A stretch of DNA of 64,000 bases from Anaerolineales bacterium (GCA_020634615.1 JACKBI010000020.1:57348-121347); one strand, 5' to 3'; positions 23,720 to 33,343 are shown, counted from the first letter of the stretch. Translations and numbers: made by a program. Notes: generated by a model not told the origin, from the sequence alone.

Positions 23720-25144
23720 ATGTCTCGCAAACTGCTACTGCCTTTTCTGCTGATCGCTGCCATGCTCGTGCTGGCAGCCTGCCCCGCGGCAACCCCCGCC
23801 CCAGCGCCCGCCGCGCCTGCGGATCAACCCGCTGCCGCGTCCGAGACGCCGGCTGAACCCGCCGCGGCCCCGGCCGCCGACACATCGGGCGTCGAAGAAC
23901 TGAAGATCCTCTGGGCGCAATGGGACCCGGCCGACTACTTACAGCAGATCGGTAACATGTACGAGGAAGCGACCGGCACCAAGGTAACCATCGTCCAGGA
24001 GCCCTGGGGTTCCTTCTATAACCTCTTTGCTACCGAGGTTGCCGCGGAGGGCGACACCTGGGACATGGTCGTGGGCGACAGCCAGTGGCTGGGACAGATG
24101 GCTACTGAAGGTCACTATGTTGACATGACCCAGTTCCTCACAGAGACCGGCCTGAAGGATACCGTGGTACCGGCCACGCTGACCTACTACGGTGAATATC
24201 CGACCGGCTCCGGCACCTATTGGGCCTATCCCACCGAGGGTGACGCCGACGGCTGGGCCTATCGCAAGGACCTGTTCGAGAATCCCGACGAGATGGCAGC
24301 CTTCGAGGCCGAATACGGCTATCCGTTGGCGGTGCCTGAGACCTACGACCAACTGATGGACATCGCCAAGTTCTTCACCCGGCCCGACGACGGCCTGTAT
24401 GGCGTGGCAATCTACACACAGAAGGACTACGACGCCATCACCATGGGCGTCGAGAACACGCTCTTCCCGTTTGGCTCTGACTGGAAAGATGCCAACAACA
24501 ATGTCGAGGGTGTCCTCAACTCACCGGAGGGTGTGGCTGCGGTGCAGTACTACAAGGATCTGTATGAATGCTGCCAGGCGCCCGGCCTCAGCAACGCCTT
24601 CTTCGCAGAGACCAACGACGCGATGATCAGCGGCCAGGCGGCTATGGGCATGAACTACTTCGCCTTCCTGCCAGCGCTGGTAAACGAGGGCACCAATCCC
24701 AATTACTTCGACAAGATGGGCTTCTTCGCAAACCCGACCGGCCCCTCGGGCGAGCGCGGTGCAGCGTTGGGAGGCCAGGGTGTGAGTATCGTTTCTCACA
24801 TCAGCCCGGAGCGCCAGCAGGCTGCCATGGACTTCATCAAGTGGTTCGGCCAGGACGACATTCAGGCCAAGTGGGCTGAGGTCGGCGGCTACACCACCAA
24901 CAAGAAGGTGTTCGAGTCTGAAGCGTTCCTCAACGCAACGCCATACAACCAGGCGTTTGCCGACACGATGCAGAACGTCAAGGACTTCTGGAATATCCCG
25001 ATCTACGGCCAGTTGCTTGAAATTTCCCAGCGCGAGCTGAGCAAGTTCATTGTCGAAGGCCAGGGCACGGCTCAGGAGACGATGGATACCATCGCCGCCG
25101 AGCACCAGAAGATCCTCGAAGAGAACGGCTACATCACCAAGTAG
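23720..25144 (+). CDS. Sugar ABC transporter substrate-binding lipoprotein
   Basis: A 474-residue extracellular binding protein of family 1. The N-terminus is a lipoprotein signal with lipobox LAAC (Cys about residue 21), followed by an Ala/Pro-rich linker to residue 55. The mature part begins VEELKILWAQWDPADYLQQIGNMYEEATG and has typical features such as AAMDFIKWFGQDDIQAKWAEVGGYTTNK. It binds a sugar outside the membrane and delivers it to the two permeases downstream. AAGGAGGAGT sits before the ATG. A strong stem-loop follows the gene, consistent with higher expression of the binding protein. Confidence 0.94.
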   Translation: MSRKLLLPFLLIAAMLVLAACPAATPAPAPAAPADQPAAASETPAEPAAAPAADTSGVEELKILWAQWDPADYLQQIGNMYEEATGTKVTIVQEPWGSFYNLFATEVAAEGDTWDMVVGDSQWLGQMATEGHYVDMTQFLTETGLKDTVVPATLTYYGEYPTGSGTYWAYPTEGDADGWAYRKDLFENPDEMAAFEAEYGYPLAVPETYDQLMDIAKFFTRPDDGLYGVAIYTQKDYDAITMGVENTLFPFGSDWKDANNNVEGVLNSPEGVAAVQYYKDLYECCQAPGLSNAFFAETNDAMISGQAAMGMNYFAFLPALVNEGTNPNYFDKMGFFANPTGPSGERGAALGGQGVSIVSHISPERQQAAMDFIKWFGQDDIQAKWAEVGGYTTNKKVFESEAFLNATPYNQAFADTMQNVKDFWNIPIYGQLLEISQRELSKFIVEGQGTAQETMDTIAAEHQKILEENGYITK

Positions 25145-25164
25145 CGCAACCTGGTAGGCTTTCA

Positions 25165-25200
25165 AGGACTGACAGTCCCGTCATACGGGCTGTCAGTCCT
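25165..25200 (+). terminator. Stem-loop behind the binding-protein gene
   Basis: A 15-bp stem with one bulged T (left arm 25165-25180, right arm 25186-25200) and a 5-nt loop, without a T-run. Between a binding protein and its permeases such a structure is expected to protect mRNA or terminate partially. Its GACTGACAGTC core recurs at 43415-43492. Confidence 0.65.
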
Positions 25201-25267
25201 GCCTGAAAACTGCCCGGCAGCTCTAAGCCGGAGCCTGTTCCTCCCGTACCCAACAAGGAAATCCACT

Positions 25268-26227
25268 ATGACCGCAGTCCAGACGCAGGCGCGCACCAGC
25301 AACGTTCAACAGCAGAAGCGGCGTCGAGGGCTCAGTGACAGGGCAATCATCAACCTGTTTATCTGGCCGACCCTGCTCCTGCTGATCCTCTGGAACGCCT
25401 TTCCGCTGTTCTATAGCCTGTTCCTCTCCTTTACCGAGTATTCAGCCATTGCCCGCAAGGAGCCGGTTTGGGTCGGCCTGGCAAACTACCAGGACATCCT
25501 CACCGATCCGCAGATGTGGAAGTATTTCGCCACCACGGGGCGATACGCGTTGGTCACGGTAGGTATGCAGACGCTGCTGGGATTTGGACTGGCATTGCTG
25601 GTGCGTGAGAAGTTCAAGGGAAGCGGCCTGATCACCACGCTGATTTTGATCCCGATGATGTTGTCGCCGGTGGTGGTCGGACTCTTCTGGAAACTGATCT
25701 ACAATCCCGCGTTTGGTTTCTTCAACTACCTCATCATGCAGACGACTCCCGGCAAGGCGCCAGACATGCTTGCCGGCACCATCGCTCGTACGCCGGTCCC
25801 CAATCTGGCATTATGGGCTGTCGCCCTGGTGGATATCTGGATGTGGACTCCCTTTGTGATGCTGCTGGCGCTTTCCGGGTTGAAGGCCATTCCAGACTAT
25901 CTCTATGAAGCGGCGGTCATCGACCGGGCCAGCTCCTGGTTCCAGTTCCGCCGCATCACCCTGCCTCAGGTCGCACCACTGCTGATGATCGCCGTGCTTT
26001 TCCGCACCATCGAAGCCTTCAAAGGCTTTGACCTGGTAATGGGCATGACGGGCGGCGGGCCAGGCGACCAAACCGAGCTGATCGCGGTCAATCTGTATCG
26101 TCAGGCGTTTCAGGGGCAATTCCGCACCGGTCACGCCAGCGCGTTGGCCTATATTATCCTGATCATCATTATTGCCATCAGCAATCTGTACATCCGTTAT
26201 CTGAACGGACTGCGCGAGGAGGGCTGA
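25268..26227 (+). CDS. Sugar ABC transporter permease (MalF/UgpA type)
   Basis: A 319-residue membrane protein with six predicted transmembrane segments, the first at about 32-52. The cytoplasmic coupling motif YEAAVIDRASSWFQFRRITLPQVAP (EAA loop) contacts the ATPase. It forms the membrane channel with the next gene product. ACAAGGAAA precedes the ATG at 25268. The second permease follows after 5 nt. Confidence 0.95.
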   Translation: MTAVQTQARTSNVQQQKRRRGLSDRAIINLFIWPTLLLLILWNAFPLFYSLFLSFTEYSAIARKEPVWVGLANYQDILTDPQMWKYFATTGRYALVTVGMQTLLGFGLALLVREKFKGSGLITTLILIPMMLSPVVVGLFWKLIYNPAFGFFNYLIMQTTPGKAPDMLAGTIARTPVPNLALWAVALVDIWMWTPFVMLLALSGLKAIPDYLYEAAVIDRASSWFQFRRITLPQVAPLLMIAVLFRTIEAFKGFDLVMGMTGGGPGDQTELIAVNLYRQAFQGQFRTGHASALAYIILIIIIAISNLYIRYLNGLREEG

Positions 26228-26232
26228 GCACC

Positions 26233-27234
26233 ATGTCAGATTTTTACGAAGTTGGCCCAGCCGAGCCGGTTGTCATCTCCACCCGGGTGGACAAGGTCAG
26301 CCCGAAGGCGCGCCGCGAGCACAATGTGCGAGCAGCCATTGTTATTGCGATTGCTATGTTCTGCCTGCTTCCGATCTTCGTCATGTCCATGACCGCCTTC
26401 AAGACACGCTCGGACGCCGTCTCGGCCCCGCCCAAATTGCTGTTCAAGCCGACGCTGGAGGGGTTCGTCTTCCTCTTCACCGAGCGGGCGCTGGTGCCGC
26501 CGGCGCGCGCGCAGGAGTTGCTTGCCAGTGATACGACTGACCTGAGCCTGTTCGAGCGCGTCGCATTGAGCAGCGGCCAGGAGATCACCGGTCCCAGCGA
26601 TTACGTCGGACGCCTCAAGAACTCGCTGATCATTGCCGGTGTTTCAACCATCTTCTCGGTCGTGCTGGGTTTCTTTGCCGCCTACGCTTTCAGCCGCTTC
26701 GATGTGCCCGGCAAGGACGACTTGATGTTCTTCATCCTCAGTACGCGCATGCTGCCGGCTGTGGTGGTGACCATTCCGCTCTTCCTGATGTACCGGCAGT
26801 TCGGCTTACACGATACCTACCAGGGGATGATTCTCTTATATACCGTGTTCAACCTCTCGCTGGCGGTCTGGTTGCTCAAGGGTTTCATCGACGAAATACC
26901 TCTGGAGTACGAGGAGGCGGCGCTGGTCGACGGCTACAGCCGGATCCAGGCGATTTTCAAGATCGTACTGCCGCAGGCAATGACCGGCATCGCGGCGACC
27001 GTCGTGTTCTCGCTGATTTTTGCGTGGAACGAATACGCCTTCGCACTGATGCTCACCAGCGACAAAGCGCGCACGGCTCCGCCCACCATCGCCACTATGC
27101 TGGGTCGCGGCGGCATTGAATGGTCGGCAATCGCAGCCGGCAGCCTGGGCTTTCTGATCCCCGTGGCAATTGTTGTCTTCCTGCTGCGCGACTATCTGCT
27201 GCGCGGCGTCACCTTCGGCGCTGTACGCCGCTAA
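26233..27234 (+). CDS. Sugar ABC transporter permease (MalG/UgpE type)
   Basis: A 333-residue permease. The EAA loop reads YEEAALVDGYSRIQAIFKIVLPQAM near residue 220. Six membrane segments are likely, the first at about 35-55. An extra periplasmic segment after the first helix (about 75-125, including PARAQELLASDTTDLSLFERV) is longer than in the usual roughly 275-residue MalG-type proteins. It partners the preceding permease. The two ATPase genes follow directly. Confidence 0.94.
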   Translation: MSDFYEVGPAEPVVISTRVDKVSPKARREHNVRAAIVIAIAMFCLLPIFVMSMTAFKTRSDAVSAPPKLLFKPTLEGFVFLFTERALVPPARAQELLASDTTDLSLFERVALSSGQEITGPSDYVGRLKNSLIIAGVSTIFSVVLGFFAAYAFSRFDVPGKDDLMFFILSTRMLPAVVVTIPLFLMYRQFGLHDTYQGMILLYTVFNLSLAVWLLKGFIDEIPLEYEEAALVDGYSRIQAIFKIVLPQAMTGIAATVVFSLIFAWNEYAFALMLTSDKARTAPPTIATMLGRGGIEWSAIAAGSLGFLIPVAIVVFLLRDYLLRGVTFGAVRR

Positions 27235-27244
27235 CGAGATTCTC

Positions 27245-28414
27245 ATGGCACAGATTGAACTGAAACAGGTCGAAAAGCTGTTTGGCGAGAAATATGCCGT
27301 CAAACCAATGGACCTGACGATCAACAACGGTGAGTTTGTCTGCCTGCTGGGACCATCTGGCTGCGGCAAGACCACGACGTTGCGCATGATCTCGGGCCTG
27401 GAGACCGCTTCCGGCGGCACAATCCTGCTGGATGGCGAAAACGTGACCTGGCATCATCCCAGCGATCGCGACATCGCCTTTGTCTTCCAACTCTACGCGC
27501 TCTACCCGCACATGACCGTGCGCGACAACATTGCGTTTCCGCTGCAAGCCGAAGGAATGAACAAAGACGACATCGACACGCGCGTTTCAGAGGTGGTCGA
27601 CATCCTGCGCATCGGTCACATGCTGAAATACAAGCCCGGCAAGCTGAGCGGCGGCGACCAGCAACGGGTGGCCCTGGCGCGTGCATTGGTGCGCCGCCCC
27701 AAAGCATTCCTGATGGATGAGCCGCTGGGCGCGCTGGATGCCGAACTGCGCGAGACGATGCGCGCCGAGATCAAGGCGCTGCACATTGCCCAGAACGCAA
27801 CAACCGTCTACGTCACCCACGACCAGGTGGAGGCGATGGCGCTCAGCGATCGGATCGTCGTTATGTCGGCAGCCGAAGTGCAGCAGGTCGGCACGCCCGC
27901 TGAAGTATACTACGATCCCGCCAACCTCTTTGTGGCCGGCTTCATTGGCAGCCCCGGCATGAACGTGCTCAAGGGCCAACTCGACGGCGATGTAGTCCGT
28001 TTCCTGGGAAACAACAATACGCTGCCGCTGCCGGCTCGCTATCGCATCCCGTTGCTGACTACGCTGGATGCTGACAAAAACGTCATTGTTGGCTTCCGTC
28101 CCGAGGCTGGTACGATCAACGCTGATGGTTCGATGCAGGGCGAGGTATACGCGGTAGACATGCACGGTGCGTACAAGCTCTTGCACGTCAACCTGGGCGA
28201 TGTGCCAGACACGCACGAGCCAACTATCGTGCATCTCAGGACCGATCGTATGGCATCCAACCCCATGGGATCGCAGTTGCGTTTCACCGTCGATCCCGCG
28301 ATGATGCGCTTCTTCGATCCTAAGTCAGGCAAGGCAATCCTGCCATCCCAGACCGACCAGACGGACAGGCAGCCGGTGGAAGTCCTGAGCACCACCGCGG
28401 AGGGACAAGCATGA
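27245..28414 (+). CDS. Sugar ABC transporter ATPase (MsmK/UgpC type), first copy
   Basis: A 389-residue ATPase. Walker A is GPSGCGKTTT, the signature LSGGDQQRVALARAL, and Walker B FLMDEPLGALD. A C-terminal regulatory OB-type domain starts at about residue 240. It energises sugar import. The ATG at 27245 follows the permease stop by 10 nt; an upstream in-frame start lies inside the permease and was rejected. The signature Gly-Gly-Asp-Gln-Gln is a slight variant of the common GGQQQ. Confidence 0.95.
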   Translation: MAQIELKQVEKLFGEKYAVKPMDLTINNGEFVCLLGPSGCGKTTTLRMISGLETASGGTILLDGENVTWHHPSDRDIAFVFQLYALYPHMTVRDNIAFPLQAEGMNKDDIDTRVSEVVDILRIGHMLKYKPGKLSGGDQQRVALARALVRRPKAFLMDEPLGALDAELRETMRAEIKALHIAQNATTVYVTHDQVEAMALSDRIVVMSAAEVQQVGTPAEVYYDPANLFVAGFIGSPGMNVLKGQLDGDVVRFLGNNNTLPLPARYRIPLLTTLDADKNVIVGFRPEAGTINADGSMQGEVYAVDMHGAYKLLHVNLGDVPDTHEPTIVHLRTDRMASNPMGSQLRFTVDPAMMRFFDPKSGKAILPSQTDQTDRQPVEVLSTTAEGQA

Positions 28415-29469
28415 GCAGCGTCGAACTTCAGAAGATCACCAAACGGTTCAAATACGTCACGGCGCTGGAAGATGTCTCCTTCATGGTGCACGACCGCGAG
28501 TTCTTTGTGCTGCTGGGACCGACCGGCGCAGGCAAGACTTCTACCTTGCGGATCATCGCGGCGTTGCTCAAGCAGGATTCTGGCAGCGTGCTTTTCGACG
28601 GCGAAGTTGTCGATGGTCTGACACCGGCCGACCGCGATGTAGCGTTCGTCTTCCAGCAGTACTCGCTCTACCCGACAATGACGGTCTACGACAATCTGGC
28701 CTTCCCGCTGCGATCGCCGCTGCGCAAGACGCCGGAGGACGAGATCAAAACCAAGGTCGAGCACGCTGCTGAGATACTGCGGATCAGCCATCTGCTGGAC
28801 CGCAAAACGGCCAAGCTGTCAGGCGGTGAAATGCAGCGCGTTTCCATCGGGCGGGCCATCGTTCGCGAGCCGCGCATGTTCCTGATGGACGAGCCGTTGT
28901 CCAATCTTGACGCCAAACTGCGCGAGTCGCTGCGGGTCGAGCTTCAACACATGCAGAAAACCCAGGGCAACACGACGCTCTTCGTCACCCACGACCAGAT
29001 CGAGGCGCTGACCATGGCCGACCGCATTGGCGTGCTGAACGAAGGCCGCCTCATCCAGGTCGGCACACCGGTTGACATCTATGACCGGCCAGCGACCACC
29101 TTTGTGGCGCAACTGGTGGGCACGCCGCGCATCAACCTGCTGCCGGCCGGACGCGAGAATGGCACGATCCATGTCGACGAGAGCCTGTTGCAGATGCCGG
29201 CTCCCGAGGGACGCACTCTGCCCGACAAGCTGTTGGTGGGGATTCGTCCCGAAGATATCTCGCTCAATCCCACCGGCCAGTTCAACGGCACCGTCGTGCT
29301 GACCGAGCCCCTGGGCGTGGAAACCATCGTTCACGTGCAATCGGGCGAGCGAACCCTGTTGAGCCTTGCACCTGGCATGATTCACCTGCAACGCGGCGCC
29401 GACATCCGGTTCAACCTGCTGCAAGACCGGCTGCATTTCTTTGACGAGACCGGAAAGCGGATCGCCTGA
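28411..29469 (+). CDS. Sugar ABC transporter ATPase, second copy
   Basis: A 352-residue ATPase of the same family. Walker A is GPTGAGKTST, the signature LSGGEMQRVSIGRAI, and Walker B FLMDEPLSNLD, with a shorter C-terminal domain than its neighbour. The start overlaps the first ATPase by 4 nt (ATGA). With one pair of permeases the two different ATPases may work as a heterodimer, as in transporters that carry separate but paired nucleotide-binding subunits. This is inferred from gene order. Confidence 0.94.
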   Translation: MSSVELQKITKRFKYVTALEDVSFMVHDREFFVLLGPTGAGKTSTLRIIAALLKQDSGSVLFDGEVVDGLTPADRDVAFVFQQYSLYPTMTVYDNLAFPLRSPLRKTPEDEIKTKVEHAAEILRISHLLDRKTAKLSGGEMQRVSIGRAIVREPRMFLMDEPLSNLDAKLRESLRVELQHMQKTQGNTTLFVTHDQIEALTMADRIGVLNEGRLIQVGTPVDIYDRPATTFVAQLVGTPRINLLPAGRENGTIHVDESLLQMPAPEGRTLPDKLLVGIRPEDISLNPTGQFNGTVVLTEPLGVETIVHVQSGERTLLSLAPGMIHLQRGADIRFNLLQDRLHFFDETGKRIA

Positions 29470-29587
29470 GCAATCTGACAAGATAGCGAAAGTCGCCAGC
29501 CGGTTGTTATGGCCGGCATCCAGACATCTAGACATGCTCCATTTTCGGCCCGGCGACTGCCGAAGTCTGGAGCAAGGAGTAACAACC

Positions 29588-30436
29588 ATGCATTTCGGCG
29601 TTAACACTTGGGTATGGACCTCGCCGTTGACGACGGAGGAACTTGAAAAGCTGGCTCCGCACGTGGCCAGCCTGGGCTTCGACTGGATCGAAGCGCCGCT
29701 GGAGGGTCTCGGCGACCTGAACTACCGCCAGGGTGCGGCCATCATTCGCGACAATGGCCTGGGCGTCAGTTGCACCCTGGCCATGGGACCGGACCGCGAC
29801 CTGATCCACCCTGACCCGGCCATCCGCGACAGCGGCATGGCTTATGTGCGCGGTGCGATTGACGCCACAGCCGCGCTGGGCGGCACCAATCTGGTCGGAC
29901 CGCTATATTCAGCCGTCGGCCGAACCTGGCAGATGACTGCTGACGAGCGCGCCCGCGATCTCGATCTGCTGGTGGAAAACCTGAACCCGCTGGCCGCTTA
30001 TGCCGGCGACAAAGGCGTGATGCTCTGCCTCGAGCCGCTCAACCGTTTCGAGACCAGCTTCATCAACCTGGCCAGCCAGGCAATCGAGGTAGTGGACCGG
30101 GTGGACCACCCCAACTGCCAGATTTTGCTGGACACATTTCACATGAACATCGAGGAGAAGTCCCTCGGCGATGCAATCCGACTGGTTGGCCCGCGGCTGA
30201 AGCACCTTCACGCCTGCGAGAACGACCGCGGCGCGCCCGGCAGTGGCAATGTCGATTGGCCCGGCGTCAAGCAAAGTCTGGCCGACATCGGCTACGACGG
30301 CCCGGTAGTCATCGAGTCCTTTACCTCCAAAGTGAAAAGTATTTCTCGCGCGGCGGCAATCTGGCGTCCGTTGGCGCTCACGCAGGACGATCTGGCGCGC
30401 GACGGCGTTGTATTTTTGAAGGGTTTGCTTCAGTAG
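29588..30436 (+). CDS. D-tagatose 3-epimerase/psicose epimerase-family protein
   Basis: A 282-residue TIM barrel. The four metal ligands of D-tagatose 3-epimerase align exactly with a constant offset: E149 (LEPLNRFET), D182 (LLDTFHMNIEE), H208 (LKHLHACEND) and E243 (VIESF), against E152, D185, H211 and E246 in the Pseudomonas cichorii enzyme. It should epimerise a ketose at C3. CAAGGAGT precedes the ATG at 29588. It follows the ABC transporter and is followed by a second TIM-barrel gene. Confidence 0.9.
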   Translation: MHFGVNTWVWTSPLTTEELEKLAPHVASLGFDWIEAPLEGLGDLNYRQGAAIIRDNGLGVSCTLAMGPDRDLIHPDPAIRDSGMAYVRGAIDATAALGGTNLVGPLYSAVGRTWQMTADERARDLDLLVENLNPLAAYAGDKGVMLCLEPLNRFETSFINLASQAIEVVDRVDHPNCQILLDTFHMNIEEKSLGDAIRLVGPRLKHLHACENDRGAPGSGNVDWPGVKQSLADIGYDGPVVIESFTSKVKSISRAAAIWRPLALTQDDLARDGVVFLKGLLQ

Positions 30437-30480
30437 AAAAGCGTGAAACGTGACACGCAATACGCAATAAGAAACACGTA
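30437..30480. repeat. Degenerate heptad repeat spacer
   Basis: GCGTGAAACGTGACACGCAA and following GCAATA-type units, resembling the CGTAATG units at 41226-41307 and CGTGATG units at 10092-10122. Confidence 0.5.
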
Positions 30481-30503
30481 CCACTTTCCCAGGAGATTTC
30501 ACC

Positions 30504-31544
30504 ATGGCACGTCCCGTAACACTATTCAGCGGCCAGTGGGCCGATCTAACTTTCGATACGGTCTGTGAAAAGGCCAAGTCCTTCGGCTACGACGGCGTAG
30601 AAATCGCCTGCTGGGGCGACCACTTTGAAGTGGACAAAGCCCTGGAGGACGACAGCTACGTCCAGTCCCGCTGGGACATTCTCAACAAGCACGGCCTGAA
30701 GTGCTTCGCAATCAGCAACCACCTGGTTGGGCAGGCAGTCTGCGACCGGATCGATGAGCGCCACAAGAGCATCCTGCCGCCGCGCATCTACGGCGCAGGT
30801 GCGCAGGATGGTGTGCGCGCCCGCGCGGCTGAGGAAATGAAGAACACTGCCCGCGCCGCCGCCAAGTTTGGTGTCAAAGTCGTTCCGGGCTTTACCGGCT
30901 CGCCCATCTGGCACATGGTCTATTCCTTCCCGCCCAATCCGGCCGATTACCTGGAGAAAGGGCTGGCCTTCTTTGCGCAGATGTGGACGCCGATCCTCGA
31001 CGTGTTTCAGGAGGAAGGCGTCAAGTTCGCCCTCGAAGTCCATCCCACCGAGATCGCCTTCGACGTGGCCAGCGCCGAAAACGCGCTGAACGCGTTGGGT
31101 GGACATCCGGCGTTTGGCTTCAACTATGACCCCAGCCATTTCGTCTACCAGAACGTGGACTACGTCCTGTTCATCCGCAAGTTCGCCGACCGCATCTTCC
31201 ACGTCCACATGAAGGACGCCTACCGGTCACCGCATCCCACCGAGGGTGGCGTGTTCGGCGGTCACCTGAACTTTGGTGATCCCCGCCGTGCCTGGGACTT
31301 CCGCTCGCTGGGCCGCGGATCAGTGGACTTCGAAGAGATCATCCGCGCGTTGAACGACATCGGCTACTGGGGTCCGCTGTCGGTGGAATGGGAAGATGGC
31401 AAGATGGACCGCGAGCACGGCGCCGCCGAATCCTGCGCTTTCGTCAAGCGACTGGACTTTGCGCCGTCGGCGCTGGCGTTTGATGCCGCATTTGCATCCG
31501 ATGAGCCCACCAAGGACATTCAGGGCTACGTCGAGCGGGCCTGA
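30504..31544 (+). CDS. Sugar phosphate isomerase/epimerase-family TIM barrel
   Basis: A 346-residue xylose-isomerase-like protein. VKFALEVHPTEIAFDVAS, FGFNYDPSHFVYQNVDY, IFHVHMKDAYRSPHP and PLSVEWEDGKMDREHG contain the expected metal-binding Glu, Asp, His and Glu. It is in the same subgroup as 21705-22667. CAGGAGA lies before the ATG. It is followed after 13 nt by a Gfo/Idh dehydrogenase, a pairing common in inositol- and sugar-oxidation clusters. Substrate not assignable. Confidence 0.9.
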   Translation: MARPVTLFSGQWADLTFDTVCEKAKSFGYDGVEIACWGDHFEVDKALEDDSYVQSRWDILNKHGLKCFAISNHLVGQAVCDRIDERHKSILPPRIYGAGAQDGVRARAAEEMKNTARAAAKFGVKVVPGFTGSPIWHMVYSFPPNPADYLEKGLAFFAQMWTPILDVFQEEGVKFALEVHPTEIAFDVASAENALNALGGHPAFGFNYDPSHFVYQNVDYVLFIRKFADRIFHVHMKDAYRSPHPTEGGVFGGHLNFGDPRRAWDFRSLGRGSVDFEEIIRALNDIGYWGPLSVEWEDGKMDREHGAAESCAFVKRLDFAPSALAFDAAFASDEPTKDIQGYVERA

Positions 31545-31557
31545 AAGGAGCAATCTC

Positions 31558-32751
31558 ATGAGCGAAGGTACTGGTTTCACGAGTATGGCTGGCGCCCGAG
31601 CCACGGGCGAAGCCCCCGAAATAGGCGTCGGCATGCTGGGTTATGCCTTCATGGGCAAGGCCCACAGCAACGCCATGAAGAAACTGCCCTACATGATGTA
31701 TCCGCCGGTGGCGATTCCGAAACTTGCGGCGATATCTGGCCGCAACGAGGAGGCAGTTGCCGAAGCCGCCCGGCGTTTTGGCTACCAGAAATATTACACC
31801 GACTGGCGAGCGATGGTCGAGGACCCGGACGTCCAGTTGCTGGACAACGGCGGACCCAACAACCTGCACGCCGACCCGTCGATCTACGCGGCGCAGCTTG
31901 GCAAACATGTTTTATGCGAGAAGCCGCTGGGTCGCACCGCGGAAGAGTCGAAGATGATGTGGGATGCAGTCGAGAAGGCCGGCGTCAAGCATATGGTGGC
32001 CTTCAACTACCGCTTTGTGCCTGCCGTGCGCCTGATCCGCAACCTGATCGACGAGGGCCGGCTGGGGCGTATCTATCACTGGCGGGCGATTTACCTGCAA
32101 GAGTGGATCATGCCGCACTACGGCACGCCCATGATCTGGCGGCTGGACAAGGATGCGGCCGGCAGCGGCGCGCTGGGCGACCTGGGCGCTCACATCATCG
32201 ACCTGGCGCATTATCTGGTCGGCGGCATCAGCACCGTGGCCGGGCTGACAAAAACGTTCATCAAGGAACGAGCGACGGAGGACGGCGGCACCGGAATCGT
32301 CGATGTGGACGACGCCTTCGCTGCAGCGGTCGAGTTCGAGAACGGCGCGACCGGCACCTTCGAGGCGACCCGTTTCGCTGCTGGACGCAAGAATGCCAAC
32401 TGCTTCGAGATCAACGGCGAAAAAGGGTCGGTGCGTTTCAATCTGGAACGGCTGAACGAGTTCGAGGTGTTTTGGGTTGGCTCGGAGCCCAAGTCGACTG
32501 AGGGTTGGACCAACGTACTGGTTTCAGAGGGCCATCATCCCTGGTGGGAATATTGGTGGCCCCAGGGCCACATCATCGGCTGGGAACACACCTTTGTCCA
32601 CGAGATCAACCACCTGCTGGACGCGATCGTCAACGACAGGCCGGTCGGTCCGCACGGCGCGACCTTCGAGGACGGCTACCGCTGCTCGGTGATCTGCGAC
32701 GCCATCGTGGAGTCGAGCCGCAGCCGTCGCTTCGTGGATGTAACCTATTAG
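31558..32751 (+). CDS. Gfo/Idh/MocA-family oxidoreductase
   Basis: A 397-residue NAD(P)-dependent sugar dehydrogenase. The nucleotide-binding motif is GVGMLGYAFMGKAHSNA. HVLCEKPLGRTAEE provides the conserved EKP lysine, and GDLGAHIIDLAHYLVG carries the catalytic Asp-x3-His. It probably oxidises a sugar or cyclitol ring hydroxyl in the cytoplasm. AAAGGAGC precedes the ATG at 31558; the longer in-frame reading overlaps the isomerase gene and was rejected. Confidence 0.93.
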   Translation: MSEGTGFTSMAGARATGEAPEIGVGMLGYAFMGKAHSNAMKKLPYMMYPPVAIPKLAAISGRNEEAVAEAARRFGYQKYYTDWRAMVEDPDVQLLDNGGPNNLHADPSIYAAQLGKHVLCEKPLGRTAEESKMMWDAVEKAGVKHMVAFNYRFVPAVRLIRNLIDEGRLGRIYHWRAIYLQEWIMPHYGTPMIWRLDKDAAGSGALGDLGAHIIDLAHYLVGGISTVAGLTKTFIKERATEDGGTGIVDVDDAFAAAVEFENGATGTFEATRFAAGRKNANCFEINGEKGSVRFNLERLNEFEVFWVGSEPKSTEGWTNVLVSEGHHPWWEYWWPQGHIIGWEHTFVHEINHLLDAIVNDRPVGPHGATFEDGYRCSVICDAIVESSRSRRFVDVTY

Positions 32752-32800
32752 CCAACTACCTGCCCCTCCCATCCCCCGCCCCGCCTGACACCACCAGGCA

Positions 32801-32860
32801 GCCTCCCCTTTGCCCGAAGGCGCAGCGTTCTCTGACGCTAGCATGGCGCAAAGGGGAGGC
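32801..32860. terminator. Stem-loop after the Gfo/Idh gene
   Basis: GCCTCCCCTTTGC (32801-32813) pairs perfectly with 32848-32860, and an inner GCGT/ACGC helix lies in the loop. No T-run. A structural or partial terminator is inferred. Confidence 0.5.
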
Positions 32861-32914
32861 AAGGCGAGGGCAGCGGGCAGTACTACCAGCCAGCGACTGA
32901 CTGGAGGACCTGTT

Positions 32915-33343
32915 ATGCGACGACCACACGTACCCATCGCTTTGCCAATCGTGATCGTGGTGCTGCTGATTCTTGGCTTCGTTGCCATGCGCTTGATTCC
33001 GGCTGTTGTGCCCGCAGATGTGCTCAACAAGAACGTCCTGTTGGCTGCGATCCCGTTCATTCTGATCTTCATCGGCATCCTGTTGACCTACATCATGCTG
33101 ATCGTCATCGTGGCGACAGCTATCAACGATCTGGTGAATCCGCGGTTCTACACGTGGTTCATGCGCATCATCATCGCCTGCATTATCATCGGGGTGCTGG
33201 GCATGTTTCAGTCCATCGCCATGCCTCTCTACACCCATGGTTTCCAGCTGGTCTTCATCGCCACGTTGACCTACATCATGTGGAGCCACGTCCGCCCGGC
33301 GCGCGTCATTGACAAACCGCTGAGCGTGGATGCGCCGGTATGA
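32915..33343 (+). CDS. Small integral membrane protein with four predicted helices
   Basis: A 142-residue hydrophobic protein of unknown function. Four membrane segments are visible at about 7-27, 42-70, 80-100 and 106-125. The short polar C-terminus ends VIDKPLSVDAPV. CTGGAGGACC sits before the ATG at 32915, and the sequence upstream is a hairpin spacer, so earlier in-frame starts were rejected. No family was recognised. Its place between sugar dehydrogenase and xylulokinase genes does not reveal a role. Confidence 0.75.
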   Translation: MRRPHVPIALPIVIVVLLILGFVAMRLIPAVVPADVLNKNVLLAAIPFILIFIGILLTYIMLIVIVATAINDLVNPRFYTWFMRIIIACIIIGVLGMFQSIAMPLYTHGFQLVFIATLTYIMWSHVRPARVIDKPLSVDAPV

